Positions 60,886-64,000 of a stretch of DNA of 64,000 nt are shown here, in pieces (within the stretch, counting starts at the first letter, position 1; each line of letters opens with the position of its first letter). The notes below the pieces were generated by a model, which searched no databases, had not been told where the DNA came from, and worked only from the letters and a program-made list of their open reading frames with translations. The stretch spans positions 124,001 to 188,000 of the forward strand of contig JAYKYS010000002.1 in NCBI GenBank assembly GCA_036924285.1, written 5' to 3'. The DNA is from Asterella californica (taxonomy: Eukaryota > Streptophyta > Marchantiopsida > Marchantiales > Aytoniaceae). The translations under genes were made by a program, and so were the position numbers.

Positions 60886-63800
60886 AGGAATCGGGAACCG
60901 CTGGTAACGAGATCCGAAGATACCCCGGTGATAAAGTAAAGGAGAGAGAATCTAATGATTAGTCATGATCAGACAGAGTACCCGACTCCGGTAGAGAGAA
61001 ACGGAGGAAAAGGGTTACTGAATCGGCGGGAGCTTGAGAAAGGAACATCAGCATCTCCCTGCCCAAACAGAGTTCCACGTCATGAAGCATCGGTGAGAAG
61101 ATGGTCAGTTTCCACTCGCGTGGCTCTCTAAACGCTCCATTCAAGGGCTCCATTTATCTATATGACGCTAACAGTGGCCGAGTCCCAGGTTCGGTGACAT
61201 GTTCAAATGTGGAACCTCCATATCGAGATTTATCTAGCGCTCGGGGCTAACCGGCATTCTTTGTATTCTCAACCGGCTGGAATTCCAAAAAGTCGGGTTG
61301 AAATGATGTCCAGCCGGATTTTTTCAGATTAAAGTTTTACAAAACGACAAGTAATCTGTTAAAAATTCAGTGAAGATTAAAAGTTGATTGAGAAAAACCG
61401 GTTCCGTTCATTGCCGTCGGATAATTTCCGGTTATCATAACTTTTTACCCCGAGCACTGGATTTATCCCGGTAAAATGCTTTTCGGCGCACGGTCACTCA
61501 TATCACTGAGTCCTTCTTTCTCGTAGCTGCCGCTGGCTTCCGCATTCTTCCGCTTTTTGCTCTCATAGAATTAACCAAAAGGCTGGATCCATGGCACGAA
61601 AGGCAGGATTTCAATTTTCGTTACTTCCCTTCAATTCAAAATTAGTTTTAAAATCTCTCAAAGTTCATAGGTAAATTAAAATATAAATCGATTAAACATG
61701 AATCAACCACTTACCAACTGATATTTCCCTGTTAGTTGGGATCGATACACCGCATGCGCCTTGATTCTATTAGACTATACTACAAAATATTAGCTAGAAA
61801 GGAACCCTATGCACTTCATTGAAGAAAAGTTTCAAAAGAAAGAGCAAGGTACCAAGCAGTACAGGTCTTTTCCAAGTTAAATATGCATCCAAATTGCATT
61901 TCTAGGAAAATAGAAGAAAAAAACAAACGTTTAAACAGGAAACCAAAATAATCATGGGTAATTGGTTGACCACAGCTGAAAAAATATTTTGTGAAAAAAT
62001 ACCGTGTATTAAAGTGCACAATCATGAAAAAAAATACTGCTCTATAAGGTTTGCAAATTGTGACTTGTGTCAAAGTTCTCTAAATTAGCTTCACTAAATT
62101 CAATCCATTAAATTTAGAACCCACTTGGTAACGTGATTACACATGCTCACTTCAGTTATACAAAATACATAAGTGACTCACGCGAACACAACCTTTCTCT
62201 GGTATAAAGATATGAGACTCTCACAAGTACAAATATTTTTAGTTTGTAAGTTTTAATTTATAATATAATATTTCTAAAAAAAAATTAAAACATAAATTAA
62301 AGCTTTTTGTATATTTCCCTATTCCGAACTTGGAAAAGGTGAATATACATGCTCTAGAGTTAACTCCATTAGTAACACAAACTTGTGTCGTGTTCATAGT
62401 AGTGTTCGGGAAGGATATTTTAGACAACCGGGAGTTTTCTAGCGCAGACTAACATCCGCCAGTAACAGATCACAGAAACATTATTTTGAAACATTATCAG
62501 AAACTACTTACTTTTAGAGTAGTTGAGAGCACTATTTTCATTTTTCACTCCGTAATTTTCAGACTCTTTTCTCTAAACCTTCGAAAATTAACATTCTCAA
62601 CTGGAACTCACTACTCTATCTGCAAGAACTCTCCGAACATTGGTTCAGATGCGAATCTATACTATTGTCAGTTGTATCATGCATGAAACTGAATGGGAAG
62701 AGTAGTGAAGAGTCAAGGTCATTCACAAAAATAGATTTCGCAAATGATTACCCCTCGTAAAAGCCAAAGAGTTACAGAATTTTTACAAGTCACACCAATA
62801 CTTAACTTAGTTACCACTTCACCAAGATAGCAACCTTGTCGTTACAAATACTCAAGATTCACTCCTGCTACTCAGATGCACACAAAAACTATCAACGGAG
62901 ACTTCAAAAAAAATAAGGAGGTTTGCACCTTCACTCTTGTTCTAAGGTTGTACATACTTTAGACCTTAGACTCATCTAACTCAGTGTATTGGTCACCCAA
63001 CCTGATGTCTTTACTGCCAACTTTCATCATCTCAACATTCATACATTCAACCAGTTCAGTGTTCATCCATGTAAATGCAACAAAGTCCTAAAAGATTTAA
63101 TTCTCACTCTTTGTCAAAATAAAATAAAATTATATATAAAAACTCATTGTACACTTGTGCATGCAGTTGATCAACGAATGACATTTGGGACCTACAACCC
63201 CTAAAGGACAGCTAGTGTCTCTCTTGATCTAGGCTGCAAGGGTCACTTCAATAGACGATTAACTGCTATAACTATTCCATGCGAGATATACAGTCTTACA
63301 TTTTAGTGTATACAACCAACCCCGATAGTTATATCAGATAACATTTTGAAATAGCTATCCATCATCAATATCAGCTAAACTAGTGTTATTTCGTACTTTT
63401 GCGTAAATGAGATAATGATTCTATGCTAATCGTATCTCGATCTGAGAAAATCTGAGAAAATCGATTCTCCAAGCAATACAGATACGGAAATTTCGGACAT
63501 ATAGTCCATACAATCCGACAAACATATCCATATGGAATACGAGCAATCTTGGACCATTTGGATAATACAATATATGAGATACATATCTGATTCTACTATT
63601 TCATAACTTAGCTCTAAAAGAATTACAAGATGTACGATATGATGTGAAACAACATGATGCAACAACATAGATACAACACTCAAGGTTGTTCTGCAATAAC
63701 TTTATTGAGTATGGATTGACACAACAAAATAAGCACATGCTCCACTTTCATACTCCATGTGATGACTGAACATCCATGCCACTTCGCAAGAATCATTATC

Positions 63801-64000
63801 TCCTAAAATTATTTAGGTGTAAAAGTGTAACCTTAATTATTAACTTTAAATCGATAAGATACTACTCTAGACATAAGTTGATGAAGTCATAAGACTCTTT
63901 ACTACTATAACTCGTTTTCTAAACTATATTCACTCTAATGACTTGTACAAGTCCTACTCTCAACTATCATCTCTCATTAATCGAGGTATGTATTCTATTA
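60886..64000. other. Gene-free, mostly AT-rich end of window
   Basis: No gene seen. A 9-bp inverted pair CCGGCTGGA / TCCAGCCGG lies near 61271-61316. From about 61580 the DNA is AT-rich, with short frames only (for example 61816-62073 minus and 63426-63683 minus) that show no domain. Confidence 0.5.

Noticed and set aside
1..64000. tRNA or rRNA genes, CRISPR arrays and bacterial operons.
   Set aside because: I scanned for tRNA B-box words, conserved rRNA words and regular spacer arrays and saw none; the tandem repeats have no unique spacers, and the genes have spliceosomal introns.

Overview
The window is eukaryotic nuclear DNA from a plant. It has GT-AG introns, a clathrin light chain of plant type, a hybrid CHASE histidine kinase of the cytokinin-receptor family, an HRD1-type RING ligase, and Copia and Ty3/Gypsy retroelements. 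The CHASE kinase is unlike the canonical angiosperm receptors and resembles the divergent CHASE kinases reported from early-diverging land plants. I therefore favour a bryophyte or similar early-diverging land plant. This is inference and I cannot name the species.

Layout. 1-7277: no intact gene, only decayed sequence and one or two coding relics. 7283-12840: a complete Copia LTR retrotransposon on the minus strand with 610-bp LTRs and a 5-bp GTCCC target duplication, recent but inactivated. 12846-18490: gene-poor, with two minisatellites. 18493-20748 (minus): clathrin light chain, 3 coding exons, 379 residues. 21195-29480: AT-rich and repeat-rich, starting with a near-perfect hairpin. 29480-33800 (minus): a decayed Ty3/Gypsy pol with a charged region behind it. 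33885-34690: an LTR-like block that interrupts the Gypsy relic. 35800-36150: dispersed repeat relics. 38421-40490 (plus): an intronless 689-residue protein built from two short repeated motifs, which I do not recognise. 44439-48702 (plus): HRD1-like ER E3 ligase, 6 or 7 exons. 51108-59482 (minus): CHASE hybrid histidine kinase, 14 exons, 1066 residues, convergent with the HRD1 gene. 59483-64000: leader or upstream sequence, then AT-rich DNA with no gene seen.

How the genes relate. They are independent housekeeping or signalling genes, not a cluster. Clathrin light chain acts in vesicle coats, HRD1 in ER-associated degradation, and the CHASE kinase in two-component phosphorelay. The most interesting points are these: (a) a complete phosphorelay output behind a CHASE domain whose cytokinin-contact positions are all changed; (b) two microexons (23 and 33 nt) that carry the end of the H box and the N box of that kinase; (c) a Copia element whose primer-binding site matches the anticodon arm of initiator tRNA-Met and contains an in-frame gag ATG, with that frame also open back into the LTR; (d) the unrecognised repeat protein; (e) a duplicated splice acceptor and exon start at the 3' end of HRD1.

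Exon models were built by hand from splice signals, reading phase and remembered family motifs. No alignment, RNA or database was available.
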